Part shown: piece after piece, positions 43,691 to 51,967 of the stretch
How positions within the stretch are numbered: position 1 is the first letter of the stretch
How the letters are laid out: each line of letters opens with the position of its first letter
Source of the DNA: Pseudomonas bananamidigenes
GTDB lineage: Bacteria; Pseudomonadota; Gammaproteobacteria; Pseudomonadales; Pseudomonadaceae
Direction of reading: 5' to 3'
Assembly (NCBI RefSeq): GCF_001679645.1
Contig: NZ_LRUN01000010.1
Span: forward strand, 1 to 64,000
DNA length: 64,000 nucleotides
Program-made: the position numbers and the translations under genes
The notes under the pieces: generated by a model
Told to the model about the DNA's origin: nothing
Databases searched by the model: none
Seen by the model: the letters and a program-made list of their open reading frames with translations, nothing else

Positions 43691-44648
43691 GTGCCTGTCT
43701 GTCGTGGTTTTCCAGAACGGTCACGGTGGCAGTCGTGCCCGCCCGTAGACGGTCCTTGCCCGCATAGTCAGGGTCGATGCCGATCCGCACCGGCACCCGT
43801 TGCGCCAGTTTCACCCAGGTGTAGCTGGGGTTGATGTTGGCCAGCAGCCGGCTGCCCGGCGCGTTTTCCCGATCGGCGATGGCGAACGCGATACTTTGCA
43901 CGGTGCCGCCGAACCGCTCTCCGCTCATCAGCTCGATCCGTACGCGGTCGCCCTCTTCGATCCTCGGCAGCTTGGTCTCCTCGAAATAGCCACTGACGTA
44001 AAACGAGTCACTGTCCACCAGTGCCAGCAATGCACTGCCGGCCACCGCGTAGTCGCCCTGCCGGGTCAACAGGTTGGTGACGTAGCCGCTGACCGGCGAT
44101 TCGACCCGGGTACGCTGCAAGTCCAGCTCTGCCTGGGTCAGTGCTGCAACAGCCAGTTGCACGTTGGCTTCGGCCAGCCCCAGATTGGCCTGATTGCGCA
44201 GCAGGTCAGCCTGGGCCACGGCCACATCGGTGCTGGACTTTTCCCACTCCTCCCCTGAAATCGCAAACCCCTGCTTGAGCGTGCGCCTGCGCCGTTCCTC
44301 GCTCTCGCGCTGTTTGAGCAAGGCTTCGCTGGCCACGATGGACGCCCGGGACTGCCCCAGTGTGGCCCTGGCCACCTCGACCGAGCGTTTGGCATGCTCG
44401 ACGGCCAGGCTGTAGCGGGCCGGGTCGATTTCCAGCAGCAGTTGCCCTTTTTCAACGTGCTGGTTGTCCTGTACGGCCAGACTGACAATGCGCCCGGAGA
44501 CGTCCGCCGAGAGTGTCACCACGTCCGCCCTCACCCGCGCGTCCCGGGTCCAGGGTGCCCGGGTGTAATGCTCCCAGGCGAACCAGCCGAGCACGATGGC
44601 CAACAGCACCACCGCCAGTGTCGTCAATCGGGTGAGCAATGTCTTCAA
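43668..44648 (-). CDS. HlyD/AaeA-like efflux adaptor (326 aa)
   Basis: Periplasmic adaptor of a FUSC-type aromatic-acid pump, resembling AaeA/EmrA. One N-terminal membrane segment (8-25, LTTLAVVLLAIVLGWFAW), lipoyl motif TLSADVSGRIVSLAVQDNQHV, short coiled coil at about 75-150, and VSPVSGYVTNLLTRQGDYA-type second half (quoted approximately in ESPVSGYVTNL). The start is TTG 44648, with GGAG 11 nt upstream; no nearby ATG exists. Last gene of a three-gene unit with FUSC and DUF1656. Confidence 0.87.
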   Translation of the reverse strand: MKTLLTRLTTLAVVLLAIVLGWFAWEHYTRAPWTRDARVRADVVTLSADVSGRIVSLAVQDNQHVEKGQLLLEIDPARYSLAVEHAKRSVEVARATLGQSRASIVASEALLKQRESEERRRRTLKQGFAISGEEWEKSSTDVAVAQADLLRNQANLGLAEANVQLAVAALTQAELDLQRTRVESPVSGYVTNLLTRQGDYAVAGSALLALVDSDSFYVSGYFEETKLPRIEEGDRVRIELMSGERFGGTVQSIAFAIADRENAPGSRLLANINPSYTWVKLAQRVPVRIGIDPDYAGKDRLRAGTTATVTVLENHDRQAQKSPATE

Positions 44649-44652
44649 GGCC

Positions 44653-44853
44653 TCAGGCTCCCATCAGCAAAATCAATGTGGCACACACACAGGCGTACAG
44701 AGCGCCTTCGAACAGCGCTTCATGCCAGACCAGACGCAACACGCCAAGACGACGCAATACCCAGTCCAGCAACAGAAAGATCGGGACGGCCAGAATCAAC
44801 GCCTGGGCAATGGGCGGCAGGTAGACGCCGCCAATCTCGAAATCAATGGGCAA
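44653..44853 (-). CDS. DUF1656 small membrane protein (66 aa)
   Basis: Small inner-membrane protein (two hydrophobic segments, about 15-32 and 43-64) always found with FUSC/HlyD pumps (AaeX-like). The core FEIGGVYLPP marks DUF1656. I place the start at TTG 44853, because AAGGAG lies 9 nt upstream and the resulting length fits the family. The longer frame from 44907 would overlap the FUSC gene by 65 nt. Overlaps the FUSC 3' end by 11 nt. Confidence 0.8.
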   Translation of the reverse strand: MPIDFEIGGVYLPPIAQALILAVPIFLLLDWVLRRLGVLRLVWHEALFEGALYACVCATLILLMGA

Positions 44854-46990
44854 GGCCGGGTACTCCTTCAGGGACGTGGTGCTGCATGTACTCGCCATGA
44901 CGCTCAAGAAACGACACGACGATCAGTAACGCCACACGCATACGAAAAACGGACCACAGGTGTTCATGGGTCGCGACATGCAGATCATCCAGCTCGTCGC
45001 CCAGTCCATGCAGTGTCGTCAGCAGGGGTTTCAAGTCGGCGTCCGGCCGACCGGCGACGAAGCGCCCGGTCTGGCGCAGGGCTGCCATCAATTGCCGGCT
45101 GAAGGCATCCGACAATAAGGTATTGGTCTGCATTTGCTGCCTGAGCTGGAAAGTGGCGACACCGAGTGCCACGCAAGCGAGGCTGATCTCATAACGTCGT
45201 TGCATGTCCGGATCGTTCGCTGCCGGTAACAGCCCCAGCATCGTTGTCAGGCGATCGACCATGCGGCTTTCAAAAGCGAATTGCTGTTCGTCCGTGGCAG
45301 GCAGCCTGGTCAATTGATACACCTGCTCTCGCGCTTCGTTGTAGAGCCGGCTTATCCGCAACACCGGACGAAACGGAAAGATCCACGCATATACAATCAG
45401 GGCCAGCATCGCCGCGCTGACGTAGGCGCCGGCGAACTCGAACCATTGAATGGCCGTGTTCTGGCCTGTGCCGACATTCTGGGGGCCCAGCATCAGGAAA
45501 CTCGACAGTCCCAACCCCATTCCGATACCGGCAGTAGCCGGACTGGCCAGCCCGACCGCAATCACATACAGCAGCGGCGCAAGCAGCAAGGCCAGCCATT
45601 CGAAGTCGCTGACCGCCGGCACCAGCATGAACTGATACAACGCCGAAACCACCAGTGCCAGGCCCAGCCCCCGGGCGTAACTCTGTGCCGCGATCAAGGG
45701 GCGCGGAAACGTCGCCATCAGCGAACACAGGATCCCGACCAGAATCATTCCGCCACGGGCACCATCCCAGGCGGTTTCGATCCAGATCAGCCCGGCGATC
45801 AACAAGGCGCTGAAGGCGCGAATCGCGTTCATGGTCGCCAGGGTGAAATCCAGGTGCAAAGGACTGGACTGGCCACGGAACATGCAACTGGCCTCCCGCC
45901 CCTCCTGTATCGCCTCGCTCAGCTCGAGAATCTGCTCGATCTGTTGCAGCAGCCGCGCCTGCTCCCAACGCAGCGCCCATGCGAGGGAGCGCAGCGTCGC
46001 ACTCATGTCTTCCGTCAGTTGTTCGGCCCTGTAGGCCAGTTGCTCGAACTGCTGTTGCAGAATGACCAGCCGATGCCGCGTCTCTTGCGGCAATGAACGT
46101 CCGTGGCGAGCCAGTTCATCGAGAAATGCCAACTCATCGGCGCGCAAGCGCTGAACCTCAAGTGGCAGGTCACCTTCCCAGCGCTCGGTCAACAATTGAC
46201 GTTGATGACGCAGGGCGGTCAGGCGCGAGGTAAGCAACATCAGTTGATTGCCCAGCAGCAATACCAGATTGTTGGCGCTGCGCAGGCGCGGAGCATCGAA
46301 ATACAAATGTCGCCGCAGCCCTTCCAGGGCGCTGATTTCGCCGAGCAGCAGCATTTGCCGGCGCTGGAACTCCGCCTCGCTTTCCTCTGTACGGATTACC
46401 GCAGCGGCATGGGTGGCGACCAGTTTGATCACCTGATCGACTTTCGCGAAATAGTTGCGGGAAACCGCCTCCGGCCGGGCCGTGAGCAAGCTGACGATAC
46501 ACACGCACGCCACCGCCAGCAGCGTTTCCGTTACCCGCGTGACCGCCAGCAGAAAGGTGCCGTCCTGATCCGGAATCGCCAGCAGCGCCACCACCACGGC
46601 GGTATAACCGCTCAGCACGAAGGCCTGAGAACTGGTGTAGCGCAACAGGGTGCCACCGGCGGTGCAAAGAGCCAGCCACAGCGCCAGGGTCGCAATGAAG
46701 GGCAATGGCGCCTGGGGAAAGATCGCCATGATCAATACGGCGACCGCCGCGCCGAGGGTGGTGCCGATGACCTGGCCGAAACTGCGTGCCAGTGCCATCC
46801 CGGCCAGTGGCTGGCTGATGATGACCACCGCCATGATTGACCACTTGGGCTGATCCAGATCGAACAGAAACGCCAGGTACAACGTCAGCAGTCCGGCCGC
46901 GATTGTGCGCAGGGCGAATAGCAATACCGCCTGACCTGGATGGATCACTGCCTTGAAGTAACTGAACAGGGCTTGCATGGACACGCTCAT
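44843..46990 (-). CDS. FUSC-family aromatic acid exporter, AaeB/YccS-like (715 aa)
   Basis: Inner-membrane exporter with two blocks of about five to six helices (about 15-170 and 360-510), each followed by a cytoplasmic helical region. FDLDQPKWSIMAVVIISQPLAGMALARS is the first FUSC signature (quoted in part as QPKWSIMAVVIISQPLAG). It probably exports aromatic carboxylic acids with the downstream DUF1656 and HlyD proteins. Start is uncertain: ATG 46990 (no ribosome site) or ATG 46978. Upstream extension to 47074 is unlikely. Confidence 0.85.
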   Translation of the reverse strand: MSVSMQALFSYFKAVIHPGQAVLLFALRTIAAGLLTLYLAFLFDLDQPKWSIMAVVIISQPLAGMALARSFGQVIGTTLGAAVAVLIMAIFPQAPLPFIATLALWLALCTAGGTLLRYTSSQAFVLSGYTAVVVALLAIPDQDGTFLLAVTRVTETLLAVACVCIVSLLTARPEAVSRNYFAKVDQVIKLVATHAAAVIRTEESEAEFQRRQMLLLGEISALEGLRRHLYFDAPRLRSANNLVLLLGNQLMLLTSRLTALRHQRQLLTERWEGDLPLEVQRLRADELAFLDELARHGRSLPQETRHRLVILQQQFEQLAYRAEQLTEDMSATLRSLAWALRWEQARLLQQIEQILELSEAIQEGREASCMFRGQSSPLHLDFTLATMNAIRAFSALLIAGLIWIETAWDGARGGMILVGILCSLMATFPRPLIAAQSYARGLGLALVVSALYQFMLVPAVSDFEWLALLLAPLLYVIAVGLASPATAGIGMGLGLSSFLMLGPQNVGTGQNTAIQWFEFAGAYVSAAMLALIVYAWIFPFRPVLRISRLYNEAREQVYQLTRLPATDEQQFAFESRMVDRLTTMLGLLPAANDPDMQRRYEISLACVALGVATFQLRQQMQTNTLLSDAFSRQLMAALRQTGRFVAGRPDADLKPLLTTLHGLGDELDDLHVATHEHLWSVFRMRVALLIVVSFLERHGEYMQHHVPEGVPGLAH

Positions 46991-47169
46991 AGAAGGAGGT
47001 TCACCAAGCGTAGTCACTGCTTCGAGCGCTGGAAGGTTTCGGCTGGCGACAAATCCTGTAGGCCCGTTCACCAAACGCGGTGGGGCGTGTCGGGCACAGT
47101 GTTTGACTCACGGCGTCGCCTGACCGAAGCTTGCTCCCTCTGCGTCAATGGAATGCTTCGGATACCTGC

Positions 47170-48225
47170 ATGCCTCAGTCCCGCCGCTACTTGCTCATCA
47201 GTCTTGGCCTCGTGGTCATCCTCGTGATTGCCTGGCTGTCCCTGCGCAGCACCGCTCCGGTGGTGCCGGAAGCGATCAGGCATGGTTACAGCGAAGCGCT
47301 GTCTGCTGCCCGCTCCGGGCATCCGGGAGCCGCCAGGATGTTGTATCAGCAACTGGGACGCCCCGACCTGACCGTCAAACGGCGTGTCTGGCTGCATGCC
47401 GAACTGCCCAATTACCCGAGTCCTCAGGCCCTGAAGCTGGCCGATGCCGATCTGCAGAACCCGTCACCCGAAGTGCGAATGGCGGCGATCAGGAGCGTGA
47501 CCGGTCTGGTGCCAGGCGGCCAACGCAGCCTTCTGCTGGGCCCGTTGCTGGACGATGAGGATCAGGCCGTGCGATTTGCGGCGATCAATGCGCTGCTTGG
47601 CCTGTCGCCGGATCAACTGGGGCTGTATTTCGCGCCGTTGCAACAAGGTATCGACGGTTGGGAGCTGGCCCTGCAAAGTCAGCCGGAAAGCGCCGACAAC
47701 TTCGTCCAGCTGGCGCGCCTGCATCTGCACAACGCCGAGCTCAAACAGGCACAGGAGGATCTCGATCAGACCTTGCGCCTGGACCCCGGTAACCTGCCGG
47801 CGCTGGTGATGCAAATCGAGGTACTCGACCGTCAGGGCCAGAGCGATGCCGCCCGCCAACTGCTGGCCAGGCAATTGAAGGCCCAGCCCGATTCCGCCTA
47901 TCTGCAACATGCTCTGGGCCTATGGCTGCTGCATCACGACCAACGCGAGTTCGCCCTGCTCGGCCTGTCCAAGGCCGTGGAGCTGGAGCCCGACAACAAG
48001 GATTATCGCTACGACCTCGCCACCACACTGCACAACGCCGAGGAACTGGAAGCTGCGCAGAAACAATTGCAGGAGATCGTCCAGCGCCACCCGGCCGACC
48101 GCAAGGCCCGGGTCCTGCTGATCAATTACTGGAAGGAAAGCGGTCAGTTGCAGAATGTGCAGATACTGCTGGCCCAACTCGAACAGATGAACCCGGACGA
48201 CCCGGCCCTGCAGCAGGGTCTGTAA
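47170..48225 (+). CDS. Membrane-anchored TPR/HEAT repeat protein (351 aa)
   Basis: N-terminal membrane anchor (8-26, LLISLGLVVILVIAWLSLR), a segment with HEAT-like repeats (PEVRMAAIRSVTGL, QAVRFAAINALLGL), then about four tetratricopeptide repeats (ADNFVQLARLHLHNAELKQA, AYLQHALGLWLLHHDQREFA). Repeats of this kind mediate protein interactions; no enzymatic motif is seen. ATG 47170 is chosen over TTG 47131. It precedes the KaiC-like gene by 137 bp on the same strand, so a link with that system is possible but unproven. Confidence 0.78.
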   Translation: MPQSRRYLLISLGLVVILVIAWLSLRSTAPVVPEAIRHGYSEALSAARSGHPGAARMLYQQLGRPDLTVKRRVWLHAELPNYPSPQALKLADADLQNPSPEVRMAAIRSVTGLVPGGQRSLLLGPLLDDEDQAVRFAAINALLGLSPDQLGLYFAPLQQGIDGWELALQSQPESADNFVQLARLHLHNAELKQAQEDLDQTLRLDPGNLPALVMQIEVLDRQGQSDAARQLLARQLKAQPDSAYLQHALGLWLLHHDQREFALLGLSKAVELEPDNKDYRYDLATTLHNAEELEAAQKQLQEIVQRHPADRKARVLLINYWKESGQLQNVQILLAQLEQMNPDDPALQQGL

Positions 48226-48362
48226 GCGATAATTGACAGCCTCCGGACATCTCTGGCAATAAAATCGGAACCGTCACCCCGTCAAAAGGTCAAGTTAATC
48301 AGGCAGCCCTGAACGGCGTGCACCGCCGCTGCCTCGTTTCCCTGTTTATGAGAGGACATTTC

Positions 48363-49865
48363 TTGTCTACATCGAACGAGTTGATCAGTGAGAAAGCCGC
48401 CACCGGCATCGAAGGACTGGACGATATCCTGGCCGGTGGCTTGTCTCGTGGTCATGTTTTTCTGTTGGAGGGCGAACCCGGGACCGGCAAGACGACGATT
48501 GCGTTGCACTTTCTGCTGGCCGGTGCCCGTGCCGGTGAACGCTCGTTGTACATCACGCTTTCGGAAACCGAGCGAGAGTTGCGCCAAGGCGCGGCCTCCC
48601 ACCGCTGGGCGCTGGACGAAAATATCGAGATTTTCGAGCTGACGCCGTCGGAAAGCCTGCTCAACGCCGAGCATCAACAGAGCCTGCTCTATTCTTCGGA
48701 CCTGGAGCTGGGCGAAGCCACCCGGCAGATTTTCGAAGTGGTCGAACGTTTCAAGCCGGCTCGCGTGGTGCTCGACAGCCTTTCGGAAATCCGTCTGCTG
48801 GCGCAGAGCTCGCTTCGCTACCGCCGACAGATTCTGGCGATCAAACACTATTTCGTCCGCTACGACGCCACCGTTCTGCTGCTGGACGACCTGACCGCCG
48901 AGTCCCTCGACAAAACCGTTCACAGCGTCGCCCACGGCGTGATTCGCCTGGAAGAGCTGACCCCCACCTATGGGGCGGAGCGTCGGCGCGCACGCGTGGT
49001 GAAATACCGTGGCCAGAAATATCGTGGCGGCTTTCATGACTTCACCATTCTGAGCGATGGCGTACACGTCTTTCCGCGTCTGGTGGCGGCGGAACACAAA
49101 ACCGACTACTCGCGAAGATCGATGAGCAGCGGCATCAGCGAGATGGACGATCTGCTGGGCGGCGGTGTCGAAGCAGGCTCCAGCACCTTGATCCTCGGCC
49201 CGGCAGGTACCGGCAAGTCACTGGTGGCCATGGTCTATGCCACGGCGGCGGTGGCCCGTGGAGAGAAAGCGGCGCTGTTCATTTTCGATGAAGAACTGGG
49301 TCTGCTGTTCAAACGCATGAAGGGCCTGGGCATCGATCTCAATGCCCTGCAGGCCACCGGCAATCTGCTGATTGAACAGGTGGACGCCGCGGAACTGTCC
49401 CCCGGCGAGTTCTCCCATCGCGTGCGACGTTGCGTCGACGAAGGCGAGATCAAGACCGTCATTATCGACAGCCTCAATGGTTATCAGGCTGCCATGCCGG
49501 AAGAGAACGCGCTCGTTCTGCATATGCACGAACTGTTGCTGTATCTGAACCGTCAGGGCGCCGCCACGTTCATCACGGTGGCCCAGCACGGCGTGGTCGG
49601 AGACATGCAGGCACCCGTCGACATCACCTATCTGGCCGACACGGTCATCCTGCTGCGCTACTTCGAAGCCCTGGGCAAGGTCCGTCGGGCCATTTCAATC
49701 ATCAAGAAGCGCACCGGCAGCCACGAATCCACCATTCGCGAATACCGTATTTCCTCCGAAGGGCTGACCATCGGTGAGCCTCTGGACGCCTTTCAGGGCG
49801 TACTGCGAGGTGTGCCGACCTACCTCGGCGAAAGCAAACCGTTGCTCAAGGATGCCGACTTGTGA
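48363..49865 (+). CDS. KaiC-like double-domain ATPase (500 aa)
   Basis: RecA-fold protein with two tandem KaiC domains. First P-loop GEPGTGKTT at 37-45, catalytic acids Glu68/Glu70 (LSETE), Walker B RVVLDSLSE at 134-142. Second P-loop GPAGTGKS at 279-286, acids in FDEE (309-311), Walker B TVIIDSLNG at 365-373. At the position of the cyanobacterial KaiC phosphosites Ser431/Thr432 the sequence reads Thr422-Tyr423 by my alignment (DITYLADTVILL). The start is TTG 48363, with AGAGGA 7 nt upstream; ATG 48348 has no ribosome site. The stop overlaps the next kinase gene by 4 nt. No kaiA or kaiB is nearby. Confidence 0.88.
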   Translation: MSTSNELISEKAATGIEGLDDILAGGLSRGHVFLLEGEPGTGKTTIALHFLLAGARAGERSLYITLSETERELRQGAASHRWALDENIEIFELTPSESLLNAEHQQSLLYSSDLELGEATRQIFEVVERFKPARVVLDSLSEIRLLAQSSLRYRRQILAIKHYFVRYDATVLLLDDLTAESLDKTVHSVAHGVIRLEELTPTYGAERRRARVVKYRGQKYRGGFHDFTILSDGVHVFPRLVAAEHKTDYSRRSMSSGISEMDDLLGGGVEAGSSTLILGPAGTGKSLVAMVYATAAVARGEKAALFIFDEELGLLFKRMKGLGIDLNALQATGNLLIEQVDAAELSPGEFSHRVRRCVDEGEIKTVIIDSLNGYQAAMPEENALVLHMHELLLYLNRQGAATFITVAQHGVVGDMQAPVDITYLADTVILLRYFEALGKVRRAISIIKKRTGSHESTIREYRISSEGLTIGEPLDAFQGVLRGVPTYLGESKPLLKDADL

Positions 49866-51532
49866 CCCTTGCAATGCCGCTGACCGAACGGACATTGATT
49901 CTGACGCCACAGGGTCGGGACAGTCAGATCGCGTTGATGATTCTCAACGAGGCCGGCTATGGCGGCACGATCACCCCCGATTTCACCGGGCTCTGCCACG
50001 AGCTCGAAGCCGGAGCGGGTCTGCTGCTGATCGCAACCGAGGCCCTTCGTGACGCAGGTCTGGAGGGATTGTTGCTGTATCTGGAACAGCAACCGGCGTG
50101 GTCGGATCTGCCGATCGTTTTGCTGACCCATCATGGAGGTTCCGATCGAAGCCCTTCCTCGCAGCTCAGTGAACTGCTCGGCAACGTGACATTTCTGGAG
50201 CGTCCCTTCCATCCTGCGACGTTGATCAGCCTCGTTTCCACCGCATTGCGCGGGCGACGACGACAGTACGAGGCTCGCGACCGCCTGATCGACCTGAGCA
50301 ACAGTGAGCTGCGCCTGCAATCGATCCTGGAAACCCTTGAGCAGCAGGTCGAAGAACGCACCGCACAACTGCGCCATAACGAAGAAGCCCTGCGTCAGTC
50401 GCAGAAAATGGAAGCGGTCGGCCAGCTCACCGGCGGTATCGCCCACGACTTCAACAACATGCTGACCGGCATCATCGGCAGCCTTGAACTGTTGCGCCGG
50501 CGTCTGGCTCGCGGGCGCCTGGAAGACCTGGACAGTCTGATCGATCTGGGTGTGACTTCCGCCAACCGCGCCGCCGGCCTGACGCACCGCCTGCTGGCAT
50601 TCTCCCGCCGGCAGTCGCTGGACTCCAAAGCCGTGCAGATGAATGATCTGGTGCAATCGATGGGTGAGCTGTTGCATCGCAGCCTCAACGAGAGCATCCA
50701 GCTGGACATGCGCCTGCACGATCAATTATGGGTGGCCAAGGCGGACCCCAACCAACTGGAGAGCGCCCTGCTCAACCTGGTGATCAACGCCCGTGATGCA
50801 ATGCCCGATGGCGGCAGGCTGGTGGTTGAAACGGGCAATCAGGTGCTGGACAGCGACTTCACCGACGCTTACAGCAATTTGAAACCTGGCGATTATGTGG
50901 TGCTCAGCGTGAGCGACGACGGTTCCGGCATGCCGGAGAGCGTCATCAACCGCGCGTTCGATCCGTTTTTCACCACCAAGCCCATCGGTCAGGGCACCGG
51001 GCTGGGCCTGTCGATGATCTACGGTTTCAGCAAGCAGTCCGGCGGCCACGTTTCGATCGACAGCGAAATCGACCGGGGCACGACGGTCAGACTCTATCTG
51101 CCGCGCTTCGAGGGTGAATCCCTGCCCCACACGCCTGTAGATACGGAACAGATGCCCCAAGCGCAGGAAGGCGAAACCGTGCTGATCGTCGAAGACGACC
51201 CGGCCGTGCGTGTACTGGTCAGTGCCGTATTGAGCGAGTTGGGTTATGGATTTGTCGAAGCCAGCGACGCCGACGGCGCCGTGCCTATCCTCGATTCCGC
51301 GCAACGCATCGACCTGCTGATCAGCGATGTCGGCCTGCCAGGCATAAACGGTCGGCAACTGGCGGAAATCGGCCGGCAATACCGGCCTGAATTGAAAGTG
51401 CTGTTCATCACCGGCTACGCCGAGCACGCCGCGGTTCGCGGCGGGTTTCTCGATCCTGGCATGCAGATGATCACCAAGCCGTTCACCTTCGATCTGTTGA
51501 CGTCGAAGGTGCGGGAAATGATCAAGAACTGA
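49862..51532 (+). CDS. Hybrid histidine kinase with N-terminal pseudo-receiver (556 aa)
   Basis: Soluble kinase coupled to the KaiC-like gene (GTGA overlap; AAGGA 9 nt before GTG). The N-terminal domain (about 9-130) has a receiver-like pattern but no acidic pair (LTPQ), Ala in place of the phospho-acceptor Asp (LLLIAT, Ala58) and Arg in place of the conserved Lys (LERPF). A coiled coil at 133-180 follows, then HisKA with His195 (IAHDFNNML), HATPase (NLVINARDAMPDGG, GTGLGLSMIYGF) and a standard C-terminal receiver with Asp489 and Lys539. No membrane segment or PAS domain. Likely signalling partner of the KaiC-like ATPase (inference). Confidence 0.9.
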   Translation: MTLAMPLTERTLILTPQGRDSQIALMILNEAGYGGTITPDFTGLCHELEAGAGLLLIATEALRDAGLEGLLLYLEQQPAWSDLPIVLLTHHGGSDRSPSSQLSELLGNVTFLERPFHPATLISLVSTALRGRRRQYEARDRLIDLSNSELRLQSILETLEQQVEERTAQLRHNEEALRQSQKMEAVGQLTGGIAHDFNNMLTGIIGSLELLRRRLARGRLEDLDSLIDLGVTSANRAAGLTHRLLAFSRRQSLDSKAVQMNDLVQSMGELLHRSLNESIQLDMRLHDQLWVAKADPNQLESALLNLVINARDAMPDGGRLVVETGNQVLDSDFTDAYSNLKPGDYVVLSVSDDGSGMPESVINRAFDPFFTTKPIGQGTGLGLSMIYGFSKQSGGHVSIDSEIDRGTTVRLYLPRFEGESLPHTPVDTEQMPQAQEGETVLIVEDDPAVRVLVSAVLSELGYGFVEASDADGAVPILDSAQRIDLLISDVGLPGINGRQLAEIGRQYRPELKVLFITGYAEHAAVRGGFLDPGMQMITKPFTFDLLTSKVREMIKN

Positions 51533-51545
51533 GGCGTTTGACGCC

Positions 51546-51923
51546 TCAGGCCAGCAATTCCTGAATCTTCTCCTGCAACACGTCCAGATCGAACGGTTTC
51601 TCCAGAATCGGCGCCCGACGGGTGATCGGGCTGCCGGTCTCGCGGATTTCCTGCGGATAGCCGCTGATGAAGATCACCTTCAGGTCAGGGCGCAATTTGA
51701 CGGCAGGTTCGGCGATCTGCACGCCGGATATTCCGCCCGGCAAGCGAAAATCGGTAATCAACATGTCCAGATGCGGCTTGCTCGCCAGAATCTCGAACGC
51801 TTGCTCGCCGTTTTCGGCCTGCAATACGCGATAGCCCTGCCCCGACAGATAGTCTGTCAGCACCATCAGGATCACCGGTTCGTCCTCGACGACGAGTACT
51901 ACATCTTGTGCATCTACGCTCAT
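51546..51923 (-). CDS. Single-domain response regulator (125 aa)
   Basis: CheY-like receiver with no output domain. Acidic pair Glu13/Asp14, phospho-acceptor Asp58 (MLITDFRLP), Lys in ILEKPFD. I use ATG 51923, with AAAGG 6-7 nt upstream. A GTG at 51971 would overlap the preceding kinase stop but has no ribosome site. Last gene of the minus-strand che/kinase operon; convergent with the KaiC-linked kinase, with only 13 bp between stops. Confidence 0.88.
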   Translation of the reverse strand: MSVDAQDVVLVVEDEPVILMVLTDYLSGQGYRVLQAENGEQAFEILASKPHLDMLITDFRLPGGISGVQIAEPAVKLRPDLKVIFISGYPQEIRETGSPITRRAPILEKPFDLDVLQEKIQELLA

Positions 51924-51967
51924 GGGAAGCCTTTGTTCGGTCAATAGCTGCTGATACGACCGTGTGG

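Noticed and set aside
46991..47001. A perfect Shine-Dalgarno-like AGAAGGAGGT on the plus strand
   Set aside because: No start codon follows at a usable distance, and the only frame nearby has no coding character. It is probably chance, though it sits opposite the FUSC start.
48233..48265. A perfect -35 TTGACA upstream of the KaiC-like gene with TAAAAT downstream
   Set aside because: The spacing is 21 bp, too long for a normal sigma70 promoter; noted only as a possible weak promoter.
48363..49865. Naming the KaiC-like gene kaiC and calling the region a circadian clock
   Set aside because: There is no kaiA or kaiB in the window and the phosphosite residues differ, so an oscillator cannot be claimed.
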